From positions 6,756,001 through 6,820,000 of the forward strand of contig NC_079881.1 of NCBI RefSeq assembly GCF_029227915.1: a DNA stretch of 64,000 nucleotides, given 5' to 3'. The first letter of the stretch is position 1; each line of letters opens with the position of its first letter. The DNA is from Hydractinia symbiolongicarpus (taxonomy: Eukaryota; Cnidaria; Hydrozoa; Anthoathecata; Hydractiniidae). Under the pieces are notes generated by a model, which searched no databases, was not told where the DNA came from, and saw only the letters and a program-made list of their open reading frames with translations. The translations under genes and the position numbers were made by a program. Positions 36,291 to 49,808 of the stretch are shown here, one piece after another.

Positions 36291-36894
36291 ATAGGAATCG
36301 TGTAAAATATTTAGGGAACAACTTGTTCAAGGTCTTACGTGAAATATCCATCATACAGAACACAAAAATGTTATTTTTTCGAAAAAACAATCATAACATG
36401 AATGTTGGATATTATTTCTTGAATTGTCAATTCAACCATACAATCCAAGCCACGAAAAAGCTCAACCAAAATATTTTTCAGCAATTGTCAGTTGATTGGT
36501 TATTACCCTTTACAGTAGAATATAGACTTATGCAGAAATTTGCGATAAGCAATTGGGCCTGTGCGGGAGTTTAACCTGCGACATCTCGCACCAGAAGCGA
36601 GAATCATACTAATAGACCAACAGGCCAGGATATCATTGAAACCTCCGATTGTGTCATTATATGGAGGGAGGATTACTGAATATTTGTAGGAAAGAGGTTA
36701 CAAATAGCTTCCTCGTGGGCAATGCATACAGACAAATCGGAGTGTAATGTTGATTTGTAAAAATGTAAAGTAACATTTTTGAAACGAATCCATAAAGCAA
36801 CTCTGTCAAGAATTCATTTCGAGAATCGTCATTCCAGAGATAGTAAATGCTTCACCGAATGCTTCACCTTACCAATTATGTGTGATTTTTAGTT

Positions 36895-36966
36895 GGGCCT
36901 GTCCGGGAGTTGAACCCGGGACCTCTCGCACCCTAAGCGAGAATCATACCACTAGACCAACAGGCC
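36895..36966 (-). tRNA. tRNA-Pro(AGG), clean copy
   Basis: Reference sequence; partner of 29465. Confidence 0.93.
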
Positions 36967-37576
36967 ATACGAATCATCTAAAAAATTTAGGCAACAACTT
37001 GTTCATGGTCTTACGTGAAATATCCATCACACAGAACACAAAAAATGTTGCTTTTTCTTCAAAACATTCATAACATGAGTGTTAGATATTATTTCTTGAA
37101 TTGACAAGACAACCATACAATCCAAGGCACGAAAAAGCTCAACCAAAATATTTTTCAGCAATTGTCAGTTGATTGGTTATTACCCTTTACAGTAGAACAT
37201 AGTCTTATGTACAAATTTACGATAAGCAATTGGGCCTGTGCGGGAGTTTTACCTGCGACATCTCGCACCAGAAGCGAGAAGAATCATATTAATAGACCAA
37301 CAGGCCAGGATATCATTGAAACCTCCGATTGTGTAATTATGTGCAGAGAAGATTACTGAAAATTTGTAGGAAAGAGGTTACAAATAGCTTCCTGGTGGGC
37401 AATGCATATAGACAAATCGGAGTGTAAAGTTGATTTGTAAAATTGTAAAGTAACATTTTTGAAACGAATCCATAAAACAACTCTGTCAAGTATTCATTTC
37501 GAGAATCGTTATTCCAGAGATAGTAAATGCTTCACCGAAGCTTATGACACTTACCAATTATGTGTGATTTGTAGTT

Positions 37577-37648
37577 GGGCCTGTCCGGGAGTTGAAACCG
37601 GGACCTCTCGCACCCCAAGCGAGAATCATGCCACTAGACCAACAGGCC
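37577..37648 (-). tRNA. tRNA-Pro(GGG)-like
   Basis: GGG family; partner of 30147. Confidence 0.6.
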
Positions 37649-38252
37649 ATAGGAATCGTCTAAAATATTTAGGGAACAACTTGTTCAAGGTCTTACGTGA
37701 AATATCCATCACACAGAACACAAAAATGTTATTTTTTCGAAAAAACAATCATAACATGAATGTTGGATATTATTTCTTGAATTGTCAATTCAACCATACA
37801 ATCCAAGCCACGAAAAAGCACAACCAAAATATTTTTCAGCAATTGTCAGTTGATTGGTTATTACCCTTTACAGTAGAATATAGCCTTATGCACAAATTTG
37901 CGATAAGCAATTGGGCCTGTGCGGGAGTTTAACCTGCGACATCTCGCACCAGAAGCGAGAATCATACTAATAGACCAACAGGCCAGGATATCATTGAAAC
38001 CTCCGATTGTGTCATTATATGGAGGGAGGATTACTGAATATTTGTAGGAAAGAGGTTACAAATAGCTTCCCCGTGGGCAATGCATACAGACAAATCGGAG
38101 TGTAATGTTGATTTGTAAAAATGTAAAGTAACATTTTTGAAACGAATCCATAAAGCAACTCTGCCAAGAATTCATTTCGAGAATCGTCATTCCAGAGATA
38201 GTAAATGCTTCACCGAATGCCTCACCATACCAATTATGTGTGATTTTTAGTT

Positions 38253-38324
38253 GGGCCTGTCCGGGAGTTGAACCCGGGACCTCTCGCACCCTAAGCGAGA
38301 ATCATACCACTAGACCAACAGGCC
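38253..38324 (-). tRNA. tRNA-Pro(AGG), clean copy
   Basis: Reference sequence; partner of 30823. Confidence 0.93.
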
Positions 38325-38931
38325 ATAAGAATCATCTAAAAAATTTAGGCAACAACTTGTTCATGGTCTTACGTGAAATATCCATCACACAGAACACAAA
38401 AAATGTTGTTTTTTCTTCAAAACATTCATAACATGAATGTTGGATATTATTTCTTGAATTGTCAAGACAACCATACAATCCAAGCCTCGAAAAAGCTCAA
38501 CCAAAATATTCTTCAGCAATTGTCAGTTGATTGGTTATTACCCTTTACAGTAGAATATAGCCTTATGCACAAATTTGCGATAAGCAATTGGGCCTGTGCG
38601 GGAGTTTAACCTGCGACATCTCGCACCTGAAGCGAGAATCATACTAATAGGCCAACAGGCCAGGATATCATTAAAACCTCCGATTGTGTAATTATGTGCA
38701 GAGAAGATTACTGAAAATTTGTAGGAAAGAGGTTACAAATAGCTTCCTCGTGGGCAATGCATACAGACAAATCGGAGTGTAATGTTGATTTGTAAAAATG
38801 TAAAGTAACATTTTTGAAACGAATCCATAAAGCAACTCTGTCAAGAATTCATTTCGAGAATCGTCATTCCAGAGATAGTAAATGCTTCACCGAAGCTTAT
38901 GACACTTACCAATTATGTGTGATTTGTAGTT

Positions 38932-39003
38932 GGGCCTGTCCGGGAGTTGAAACCGGGACCTCTCGCACCCCAAGCGAGAATCATGCCACTAGACCAACAG
39001 GCC
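38932..39003 (-). tRNA. tRNA-Pro(GGG)-like
   Basis: GGG family; first unit of alpha block 3. Confidence 0.6.
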
Positions 39004-39607
39004 ATAGGAATCGTGTAAAATATTTAGGGAACAACTTGTTCAAGGTCTTACGTGAAATATCCATCATACAGAACACAAAAATGTTATTTTTTCGAAAAAA
39101 CAATCATAACATGAATGTTGGATATTATTTCTTGAATTGTCAATTCAACCATACAATCCAAGCCACGAAAAAGCTCAACCAAAATATTTTTCAGCAATTG
39201 TCAGTTGATTGGTTATTACCCTTTACAGTAGAATATAGACTTATGCAGAAATTTGCGATAAGCAATTGGGCCTGTGCGGGAGTTTAACCTGCGACATCTC
39301 GCACCAGAAGCGAGAATCATACTAATAGACCAACAGGCCAGGATATCATTGAAACCTCCGATTGTGTCATTATATGGAGGGAGGATTACTGAATATTTGT
39401 AGGAAAGAGGTTACAAATAGCTTCCTCGTGGGCAATGCATACAGACAAATCGGAGTGTAATGTTGATTTGTAAAAATGTAAAGTAACATTTTTGAAACGA
39501 ATCCATAAAGCAACTCTGTCAAGAATTCATTTCGAGAATCGTCATTCCAGAGATAGTAAATGCTTCACCGAATGCTTCACCTTACCAATTATGTGTGATT
39601 TTTAGTT

Positions 39608-39679
39608 GGGCCTGTCCGGGAGTTGAACCCGGGACCTCTCGCACCCTAAGCGAGAATCATACCACTAGACCAACAGGCC
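39608..39679 (-). tRNA. tRNA-Pro(AGG), clean copy
   Basis: Reference sequence. Confidence 0.93.
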
Positions 39680-40289
39680 ATACGAATCATCTAAAAAATT
39701 TAGGCAACAACTTGTTCATGGTCTTACGTGAAATATCCATCACACAGAACACAAAAAATGTTGCTTTTTCTTCAAAACATTCATAACATGAGTGTTAGAT
39801 ATTATTTCTTGAATTGACAAGACAACCATACAATCCAAGGCACGAAAAAGCTCAACCAAAATATTTTTCAGCAATTGTCAGTTGATTGGTTATTACCCTT
39901 TACAGTAGAACATAGTCTTATGTACAAATTTACGATAAGCAATTGGGCCTGTGCGGGAGTTTTACCTGCGACATCTCGCACCAGAAGCGAGAAGATTCAT
40001 ATTAATAGACCAACAGGCCAGGATATCATTGAAACCTCCGATTGTGTAATTATGTGCAGAGAAGATTACTGAAAATTTGTAGGAAAGAGGTTACAAATAG
40101 CTTCCTGGTGGGCAATGCATATAGACAAATCGGAGTGTAAAGTTGATTTGTAAAATTGTAAAGTAACATTTTTGAAACGAATCCATAAAACAACTCTGTC
40201 AAGTATTCATTTCGAGAATCGTTATTCCAGAGATAGTAAATGCTTCACCGAAGCTTATGACACTTACCAATTATGTGTGATTTGTAGTT

Positions 40290-40361
40290 GGGCCTGTCCG
40301 GGAGTTGAAACCGGGACCTCTCGCACCCCAAGCGAGAATCATGCCACTAGACCAACAGGCC
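40290..40361 (-). tRNA. tRNA-Pro(GGG)-like
   Basis: GGG family. Confidence 0.6.
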
Positions 40362-40965
40362 ATAGGAATCGTCTAAAATATTTAGGGAACAACTTGTTCA
40401 AGGTCTTACGTGAAATATCCATCACACAGAACACAAAAATGTTATTTTTTCGAAAAAACAATCATAACATGAATGTTGGATATTATTTCTTGAATTGTCA
40501 ATTCAACCATACAATCCAAGCCACGAAAAAGCTCAACCAAAATATTTTTCAGCAATTGTCAGTTGATTGGTTATTACCCTTTACAGTAGAATATAGCCTT
40601 ATGCACAAATTTGCGATAAGCAATTGGGCCTGTGCGGGAGTTTAACCTGCGACATCTCGCACCAGAAGCGAGAATCATACTAATAGACCAACAGGCCAGG
40701 ATATCATTGAAACCTCCGATTGTGTCATTATATGGAGGGAGGATTACTGAATATTTGTAGGAAAGAGGTTACAAATAGCTTCCCCGTGGGCAATGCATAC
40801 AGACAAATCGGAGTGTAATGTTGATTTGTAAAAATGTAAAGTAACATTTTTGAAACGAATCCATAAAGCAACTCTGCCAAGAATTCATTTCGAGAATCGT
40901 CATTCCAGAGATAGTAAATGCTTCACCGAATGCCTCACCATACCAATTATGTGTGATTTTTAGTT

Positions 40966-41037
40966 GGGCCTGTCCGGGAGTTGAACCCGGGACCTCTCGC
41001 ACCCTAAGCGAGAATCATACCACTAGACCAACAGGCC
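40966..41037 (-). tRNA. tRNA-Pro(AGG), clean copy
   Basis: Reference sequence; ATAAGAATC flank. Confidence 0.93.
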
Positions 41038-41631
41038 ATAAGAATCATCTAAAAAATTTAGGCAACAACTTGTTCATGGTCTTACGTGAAATATCCATCA
41101 CACAGAACACAAAAAATGTTGTTTTTTCTTCAAAACATTCATAACATGAATGTTGGATATTATTTCTTGAATTGTCAAGTCAACCATACAATCCAAGCCA
41201 CGAAAAAGCTCAACCAAAATATTTTTTAGCATTTGTCAGTTGATCGGTTATTACCCTTTACAGTAGAACATAGTCTAATGCACAAATTTGCGATAATCAA
41301 TTGGACCTGTGCGGGAGTTTAACCTGCGACATCTCGCACCAGAAGCGAGAATCATACTAATAGACCAACAGGCTAGGATATCATTGAAACCTCCGATTGT
41401 GTCATTATTTGCAGAGAGGATTACTGAATATTTGTAGGAAAGAGGTTACAAATAGCTTCCTCGTGGGCAATGCACACAGACAAATCAGAGTGTAAAGTTG
41501 ATTTGTAAAATTGTAAAGTAACATTTTTGAAACGAATCCATAAAACAACTCTGTCAAGAATCATCATTCCAGAGATAATAAATGCTTCACCGAAGCTTAC
41601 GACACTTACGAATTATGTGTGATTTGTAGTT

Positions 41632-41703
41632 GGGCCAGTCTGGGAGTTGAACCCGGGACCTCTGGCACCCTAATCGAGAATCATGTCACTAGACCAACAG
41701 GCC
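41632..41703 (-). pseudogene. tRNA-Pro(AGG) pseudogene, defective family
   Basis: Partner of 31489. Confidence 0.72.
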
Positions 41704-42308
41704 ATAGGAATCGTCTAAAATATTTAGGGAACAATTTTGCAAGGTCTTACGTGAAATATCCATCACATAGAACACAAAAAATGCTGGTTTTTTTCAAAAC
41801 ATTCATAATATGAATGTTGGATATTATTTCTTGAATTGTCAAGACAACCATACAATCCAAGCCACGAAAAAGCTCAACCAAAATATTCTTCAGCAATTGT
41901 CAGTTGATTGGTTATTACCCTTAACAGTAGAATATAGCCTTATGCACAAAATTGCGATAAGCAATTGGGCCTGTGCGGGAGTTTAACCTCCGACATCTCG
42001 CACCAGAAGCGAGAATCATACTAATAGACCAACAGGCCAGGATATCATTGAAACCTCCGATTGTGTCATTATATGGAGGGAGGATTACTGAATATTTGTA
42101 GGAAACAGGTTACAAATAGCTTCCTCGTGGGCAATGCATACAGACAAATCGGAGTGTAATGTTGATTTGTAAAAATGTAAATTAACATTTTTGAAACGAA
42201 TCCATAAAGCAACTCTGTCAAGAATTCATTTCGAGAATCGTCATTACAGAGATAGTAAATGCTTCACCGAAGCTTATGACACTTACCAATTATGTGTGAT
42301 TGTTAGTT

Positions 42309-42380
42309 GGGCCTGTCCGGGAGTTGAACCCGGGACCTCTCGCACCCTAAGCGAGAATCATGCCACTAGACCAACAGGCC
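42309..42380 (-). tRNA. tRNA-Pro(AGG), clean copy, C20 form
   Basis: Partner of 32166. Confidence 0.92.
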
Positions 42381-42983
42381 ATAGGAATCGTCTAAATTAT
42401 TTAGGGAACAATTGTGCAAGGTCTTACGTGAAATATCCATCACATAGAACACAAAAAATGCTGTTTTTTTTTTAAAACATTCATAATATGAATGTTGGAT
42501 ATTATTTCTTGAATTGTCAAGACAACCATACAATCCAACCACGAAAAAGCTCAACCAAAATATTCTTCAGCAATTGTCAGTTGATTGGTTATTACCCTTT
42601 ACAGTAGAATATAGCCTTATGCACAAATTTGCGATAAGCAATTGGGCCTGTGCGGGAGTTTAACCTGCGACATCTCGCACCTGAAGCGAGAATCATACTA
42701 ATAGGCCAACAGGCCAGGATATCATTAAAACCTCCGATTGTGTAATTATGTGCAGAGAAGATTACTGAAAATTTGTAGGAAAGAGGTTACAAATAGCTTC
42801 CTCGTGGGCAATGCATACAGACAAATCGGAGTGTAATGTTGATTTGTAAAAATGTAAAGTAACATTTTTGAAACGAATCCATAAAGCAACTCTGTCAAGA
42901 ATTCATTTCGAGAATCGTCATTCCAGAGATAGTAAATGCTTCACCGAATGCTTCACCTTACCAATTATGTGTGATTTTTAGTT

Positions 42984-43055
42984 GGGCCTGTCCGGGAGTT
43001 GAACCCGGGACCTCTCGCACCCTAAGCGAGAATCATACCACTAGACCAACAGGCC
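42984..43055 (-). tRNA. tRNA-Pro(AGG), clean copy
   Basis: Partner of 32841 but with T5 intact. Confidence 0.93.
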
Positions 43056-43649
43056 ATACGACTCATCTAAAAAATTTAGGCAACAACTTGTTCATGGTCT
43101 TACGTGAAATATCCATCACACAGAACACAAAAAATGTTGTTTTTTCTTCAAAACATTCATAACATGAATGTTGGATATTATTTCTTGAATTGTCAAGTCA
43201 ACCATACAATCCAAGCCACGAAAAAGCTCAACCAAAATATTTTTTAGCATTTGTCAGTTGATCGGTTATTACCCTTTACAGTAGAACATAGTCTAATGCA
43301 CAAATTTGCGATAATCAATTGGACCTGTGCGGGAGTTTAACCTGCGACATCTCGCACCAGAAGCGAGAATCATACTAATAGACCAACAGGCTAGGATATC
43401 ATTGAAACCTCCGATTGTGTCATTATTTGCAGAGAGGATTACTGAATATTTGTAGGAAAGAGGTTACAAATAGCTTCCTCGTGGGCAATGCACACAGACA
43501 AATTAGAGTGTAAAGTTGATTTGTAAAATTGTAAAGTAACATTTTTGAAACGAATCCATAAAACAACTCTGTCAAGAATCATCATTCCAGAGATAATAAA
43601 TGCTTCACCGAAGCTTATGACACTTACGAATTATGTGTGATTTGTAGTT

Positions 43650-43721
43650 GGGCCAGTCTGGGAGTTGAACCCGGGACCTCTGACACCCTAATCGAGAATC
43701 ATGTCACTAGACCAACAGGCC
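43650..43721 (-). pseudogene. tRNA-Pro(AGG) pseudogene, defective family
   Basis: Partner of 33507. Confidence 0.74.
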
Positions 43722-44327
43722 ATAGGAATCGTCTAAAATATTTAGGGAACAATTGTGCAAGGTCTTACGTGAAATATCCATCACATAGAACACAAAAAAT
43801 GCTGTTTTTTTTTCAAAACATTCATAATATGAATGTTGGATATTATTTCTTGAATTGTCAAGACAACCATACAATCCAAGCCACGAAAAAGCTCAACCAA
43901 AATATTCTTCAGCAATTGTCAGTTGATTGGTTATTACCCTTTACAGTAGAATATAGCCTTATGCACAAATTTGCGATAAGCAATTGGGCCTGTGCGGGAG
44001 TTTAACCTGCGACATCTCGCACCAGAAGCGAGAATCATACTAATAGACCAACAGGCCAGGATATCATTGAAACCTCCGATTGTGTCATTATATGGAGGGA
44101 GGATTACTGAATATTTGTAGGAAACAGGTTACAAATAGCTTCCTCGTTGGCAATGCATACAGACAAATCGGAGTGTAATGTTGATTTGTAAAAATGTAAA
44201 GTAACATTTTTGAAACGAATCCATAAAGCAACTCTGTCAAGAATTCATTTCGAGAATCGTCATTCCAGAGATAGTAAATGCTTCACCGAAGCTTATGACA
44301 CTTACCAATTATGTGTGATTGTTAGTT

Positions 44328-44399
44328 GGGCCTGTCCGGTAGTTGAACCCGGGACCTCTCGCACCCTAAGCGAGACTCATGCCACTAGACCAACAGGCC
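44328..44399 (-). pseudogene. tRNA-Pro(AGG) pseudogene
   Basis: Partner of 34185: G53-A61 and G10-G25. Confidence 0.6.
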
Positions 44400-45006
44400 A
44401 TAGGAATCGTCTAAAATATTTAGGGAACAATTGTGCAAGGTCTTACGTGAAATATCCATCACATAGAACACAAAAAATGCTGTTTTTTTTTTCAAAACAT
44501 TCATAATATGAATGTTGGATATTTTTTCTTGAATTGTCAAGACAACCATACAATCCAAGCCACGAAAAAGCTCAACCAAAATATTCTTCAGCAATTCTCA
44601 GTTGATTGGTTATTACCCTTTACAGTAGAATATAGCCTTATGCACAAATTTGCGATAAGCAATTGGGCCTGTGCGGGAGTTTAACCTGCGACATCTCGCA
44701 CCTGAAGCGAGAATCATACTAATAGGCCAACAGGCCAGGATATCATTGAAACCTCCGATTGTGTAATTATGTGCAGAGAAGATTACTGAAAATTTGTAGG
44801 AAAGAGGTTACAAATAGCTTCCTCGTGGGCAATGCATACAGACAAATCGGAGTGTAATGTTGATTTGTAAAAATGTAAAGTAACATTTTTGAAACGAATC
44901 CATAAAGCAACTCTGTCAAGAATTCATTTCGAGAATCTTCATTCCAGAGATAGTAAATGCTTCACCGAATCTTATGACACTTACCAATTATGTGTGATTT
45001 TTAGTT

Positions 45007-45078
45007 GGGCCTGTCCGTGAGTTGAACCCGGGACCTCTCTCACCCTAAGCGAGAATCATACCACTAGACCAACAGGCC
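45007..45078 (-). tRNA. tRNA-Pro(AGG)-like, two mismatches
   Basis: Partner of 34863 (G30-A40) with an added G52-A62. Confidence 0.58.
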
Positions 45079-45683
45079 ATACGAATCATCTAAAATATTT
45101 AGGGAACAACTTGTTTAAAGTCTTACGTGAAATATCTATCACACAGAACACAAAAAATGTTGTTTTTTCTTCAAAACATTCATAACATGAATGTTGGATA
45201 TTATTTCTTGAATTGTCAAGTCAACCATACAATCCAAACCACGAAAAAGCTCAACCAAAATATTTTTCAGCAATTGTCAGTTGATTGGTTATTACCCTTT
45301 ACAATAGAATATAGTCTAATGCACAAATTTGCGATAATCAATTGGGCCTGTGCGGGAGTTTAACCTGCGACATCTCGCTCCAGAAGCGAGAATCATATTA
45401 ATAGACCAACAGGCCAGGATATCATTGAAACCTCCGATTGTGTCATTATATGGAGGGAGGATTACTGAATTTTTGTAGGAAAGAGGTTACAAATAGCTTC
45501 CTCGTGGGCAATGCATACAGACAAATTGGAGTGTAATGTTGATTTGTAAAAATGTAAAGTAACATTTTTGAAACGAATCCATAAAGCAACTCTGTCAAGA
45601 ATTCATTTCGAGAATCGTCATTCCAGAGATAGTAAATGCTTCACCGAATGCTTCACCATACCAATTATGTGTGATTTTTAGTT

Positions 45684-45755
45684 GGGCCTGTCCGGGAGTT
45701 GAACCCGGGACCTCTCGCACCCTAAGCGGGAATCATACCACTAGACCAACAGGCC
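45684..45755 (-). tRNA. tRNA-Pro(AGG), C28-A42 mismatch
   Basis: Partner of 35540. Confidence 0.75.
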
Positions 45756-46348
45756 ATACGAATCATCTAATAAATTTAGGCAACAACTTGTTCATGGTCT
45801 TACGTGAAATATCCATCACACAGAACACAAAAAATGTTGTTTTTTCTTCAAAACATTCATAACATGAATGTTGGATATTATTTCTTGAATTGTCAAGTCA
45901 ACCATACAATCCAAGCCACGAAAAAGCTCAACCAAAATATTTTTTAGCATTTGTCAGTTGATCGTTATTACCCTTTACAGTAGAACATAGTCTAATGCAC
46001 AAATTTGCGATAATCAATTGGACCTGTGCGGGAGTTTAACCTGCGACATCTCGCACCAGAAGCGAGAATCATACTAATAGACCAACAGGCTAGGATATCA
46101 TTGAAACCTCCGATTGTGTCATTATTTGCAGAGAGGATTACTGAATATTTGTAGGAAAGAGGTTACAAATAGCTTCCTCGTGGGCAATGCACACAGACAA
46201 ATCAGAGTGTAAAGTTGATTTGTAAAATTGTAAAGTAACATTTTTGAAACGAATCCATAAAACAACTCTGTCAAGAATCATCATTCCAGAGATAATAAAT
46301 GCTTCACCGAAGCTTATGACACTTACGAATTATGTGTGATTTGTAGTT

Positions 46349-46420
46349 GGGCCAGTCTGGGAGTTGAACCCGGGACCTCTGGCACCCTAATCGAGAATCA
46401 TGTCACTAGACCAACAGGCC
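46349..46420 (-). pseudogene. tRNA-Pro(AGG) pseudogene, defective family
   Basis: As 31489. Confidence 0.72.
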
Positions 46421-47025
46421 ATAGGAATCGTCTAAAATATTTAGGGAACAATTTTGCAAGGTCTTACGTGAAATATCCATCACATAGAACACAAAAAATG
46501 CTGGTTTTTTTTCAAAACATTCATAATATGAATGTTGGATATTATTTCTTGAATTGTCAAGACAACCATACAATCCAAGCCACGAAAAAGCTCAACCAAA
46601 ATATTCTTCAGCAATTGTCAGTTGATTGGTTATTACCCTTTACAGTAGAATATAGCCTTATGCACAATTTTGCGATAAGCAATTGGGCCTGTGCGGGAGT
46701 TTAACCTCCGACATCTCGCACCAGAAGCGAGAATCATACTAATAGACCAACAGGCCAGGATATCATTGAAACCTCCGATTGTGTCATTATATGGAGGGAG
46801 GATTACTGAATATTTGTAGGAAACAGGTTACAAATAGCTTCCTCGTGGGCAATGCATACAGACAAATCGGAGTGTAATGTTGATTTGTAAAAATGTAAAT
46901 TAATATTTTTGAAACGAATCCATAAAGCAACTCTGTCAAGAATTCATTTCGAGAATCGTCATTTCAGAGATAGTAAATGCTTCACCGAAGCTTATGCATT
47001 TACCAATTATGTGTGATTTGTAGTT

Positions 47026-47097
47026 AGGCCTGTCCGGGAGTTGAACCCGGGACCTCTGGCACCCTAATCGAGAATCATGTCACTAGACCAACAGGCC
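47026..47097 (-). pseudogene. Mosaic tRNA-Pro pseudogene
   Basis: The 3' acceptor strand (ACAGGCC) is of the clean family, while the rest (CTCGA / GCCAG stem, G19 to A) is of the defective family. Position 73 is T. The acceptor is thereby re-paired, but C29-C41 and A31-G39 remain. Confidence 0.68.
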
Positions 47098-47703
47098 ATA
47101 GGAATCGTCTAAAATATTTAGGGAACAATTTTGCAAGGTCTTACGTGAAATATCCATCACATAGAACACAAAAAATGCTGGTTTTTTTTCAAAACATTCA
47201 TAATATGAATGTTGGATATTATTTCTTGAATTGTCAAGACAACCATACAATCCAAGCCACGAAAAAGCTCAACCAAAATATTCTTCAGCAATTGTCAGTT
47301 GATTGGTTATTACCCTTTACAGTAGAATATAGCCTTATGCACAAATTTGCGATAAGCAATTGGGCCTGTGCGGGAGTTTAACCTCCGACATCTCGCACCA
47401 GAAGCGAGAATCATACTAATAGACCAACAGGCCAGGATATCATTGAAACCTCCGATTGTGTCATTATATGGAGGGAGGATTACTGAATATTTGTAGGAAA
47501 CAGGTTACAAATAGCTTCCTCGTGGGCAATGCATACAGACAAATCGGAGTGTAATGTTGATTTGTAAAAATGTAAATTAACATTTTTGAAACGAATCCAT
47601 AAAGCAACTCTGTCAAGAATTCATTTCGAGAATCGTCATTCCAGAGATAGTAAATGCTTCACCGAAGCTTATGACACTTACCAATTATGTGTGATTTGTA
47701 GTT

Positions 47704-47775
47704 GGGCCTGTCCGGGAGTTGAACCCGGGACCTCTCGCACCCTAAGCGAGAATCATGCCACTAGACCAACAGGCC
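47704..47775 (-). tRNA. tRNA-Pro(AGG), clean copy, C20 form
   Basis: As 28111, but the flank is GATTTGTAG. Confidence 0.92.
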
Positions 47776-48381
47776 ATAGGAATCGTCTAAATTATTTAGG
47801 GAACAATTGTGCAAGGTCTTACGTGAAATATCCATCACATAGAACACAAAAAATGCTGTTTTTTTTTCAAAACATTCATAATATGAATGTTGGATATTAT
47901 TTCTTGAATTGTCAAGACAACCATACAATCCAAGCCACGAAAAAGCTCAACTAAAATATTCTTCAGCAATTGTCAGTTGATTGGTTATTACCCTTTACAG
48001 TAGAATATAGCCTTATGCACAAATTTGCGATAAGCAATTGGGCCTGTGCGGGAGTTTAACCTGCGACATCTCGCACCTGAAGCGAGAATCATACTAATAG
48101 GACAACAGGCCAGGATATCATTAAAACCTCCGATTGTGTAATTATGTGCAGAGAAGATTACTGAAAATTTGTAGGAAATAGGTTACAAATAGCTTCCTCG
48201 TGGGCAATGCATACAGACAAATCGGAGTGTAATGTTGATTTGTAAAAATGTAAAGTAACATTTTTGAAACGAATCCATAAAGCAACTCTGTCAAGAATTC
48301 ATTTCGAGAAACGTCATTCCAGAGATAGTAAATGCTTCACCGAAGCTTATGACACTTACCAATTATGTGTGATTTGTAGTT

Positions 48382-48453
48382 GGGCCTGTCCGGGAGTTGA
48401 AACCGGGACCTCTCGCACCCCAAGCGAGAATCATGCCACTAGACCAACAGGCC
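48382..48453 (-). tRNA. tRNA-Pro(GGG)-like
   Basis: GGG family. Confidence 0.6.
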
Positions 48454-49057
48454 ATAGGAATCGTCTAAAATATTTAGGGAACAACTTGTTCAACGTCTTA
48501 CGTGAAATATCCATCACACAGAACACAAAAATGTTATTTTTTCGAAAAAACAATCATAACATGAATGTTGGATATTATTTCTTGAATTGTCAATTCAACC
48601 ATACAATCCAAGCCACGAAAAAGCTCAACCAAAATATTTTTCAGCAATTGTCAGTTGATTGGTTATTACCCTTTACAGTAGAATATAGCCTTATGCACAA
48701 ATTTGCGATAAGCAATTGGGCCTGTGCGGGAGTTTAACCTGCGACATCTCGCACCAGAAGCGAGAATCATACTAATAGACCAGCAGGCCAGGATATCATT
48801 GAAACCTCCGATTGTGTCATTATATGGAGGGAGGATTACTGAATATTTGTAGGAAAGAGGTTACAAATAGCTTCCTCGTGGGCAATGCATACAGACAAAT
48901 CGGAGTGTAATGTTGATTTGTAAAAATGTAAAGTAACATTTTTGAAACGAATCCATAAAGCAACTCTGTCAAGAATTCATTTCGAGAATCGTCATTCCAG
49001 AGATAGTAAATGCTTCACCGAATGCTTCACCTTACCAATTATGTGTGATTTTTAGTT

Positions 49058-49129
49058 GGGCCTGTCCGGGAGTTCAACCCGGGACCTCTCGCACCCTTAG
49101 CGAGAATCATACCACCAGACCAACAGGCC
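49058..49129 (-). pseudogene. tRNA-Pro pseudogene, C56, U33 and A14 lost
   Basis: The T loop is TTGAACT, the anticodon loop TAAGGGT and A14 is G. Three near-universal residues are gone although all stems are paired. Confidence 0.75.
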
Positions 49130-49736
49130 ATACGAATCATCTAAAAAATTTAGGCAACAACTTGTTCATGGTCTTACGTGAAATATCCATCACACAGAAC
49201 ACAAAAAATGTTGTTTTTTCTTCAAAACATTCATAACATGAATGTTGGATATTATTTCTTGAATTGTCAAGTCAACCATACAATCCAAGCCACGAAAAAG
49301 CTCAACCAAAATATTTTTTAGCATTTGTCAGTTGATCGGTTATTACCCTTTACAGTAGAACATAGTCTAATGCACAAATTTGCGATAATCAATTGGACCT
49401 GTGCGGGAGTTTAACCTGCGACATCTCGCACCAGAAGCGAGAATCATACTAATAGACCAACAGGCTAGGATATCATTGAAACCTCCGATTGTGTCATTAT
49501 TTGCAGAGAGGATTACTGAATATTTGTAGGAAAGAGGTTACAAATAGCTTCCTCGTGGGCAATGCACACAGACAAATTAGAGTGTAAAGTTGATTTGTAA
49601 AATTGTAAAGTAACATTTTTGAAACGAATCCATAAAGCAACTCTGTCAAGAATTCATTTCGAGAATCTTCATTCCAGAGATAGTAAATGCTTCACCGAAT
49701 CTTATGACACTTACCAATTATGTGTGATTTTTAGTT

Positions 49737-49808
49737 GGGCCTGTCCGGGAGTTGAACCCGGGACCTCTCTCACCCTAAGCGAGAATCATACCACTAGACC
49801 AACAGGCC
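49737..49808 (-). tRNA. tRNA-Pro(AGG), G30-A40 mismatch
   Basis: As 34863. Confidence 0.74.

Larger units (their letters stand above)
28310..45893 (-). repeat. Large higher-order repeat, 10,143-bp shift
   Basis: About 28310-35750 matches 38453-45893 at a shift of 10,143 bp (10,144 near the right end, one extra T in a poly-T run). Between them, units 36219-38253 repeat the first four units of each block. The order is alpha-beta, alpha, alpha-beta, where alpha is four units (2,713 bp) and beta seven units. Type-2 relics start at 28447, 29125, 29802, 30483, 31160, 31824, 32501, 33178, 33843, 34521, 35200, 35877, 36555, 37232, 37913, 38590, 39268, 39945, 40626, 41303, 41967, 42644, 43321, 43986, 44665 and 45344. 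Confidence 0.88.
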
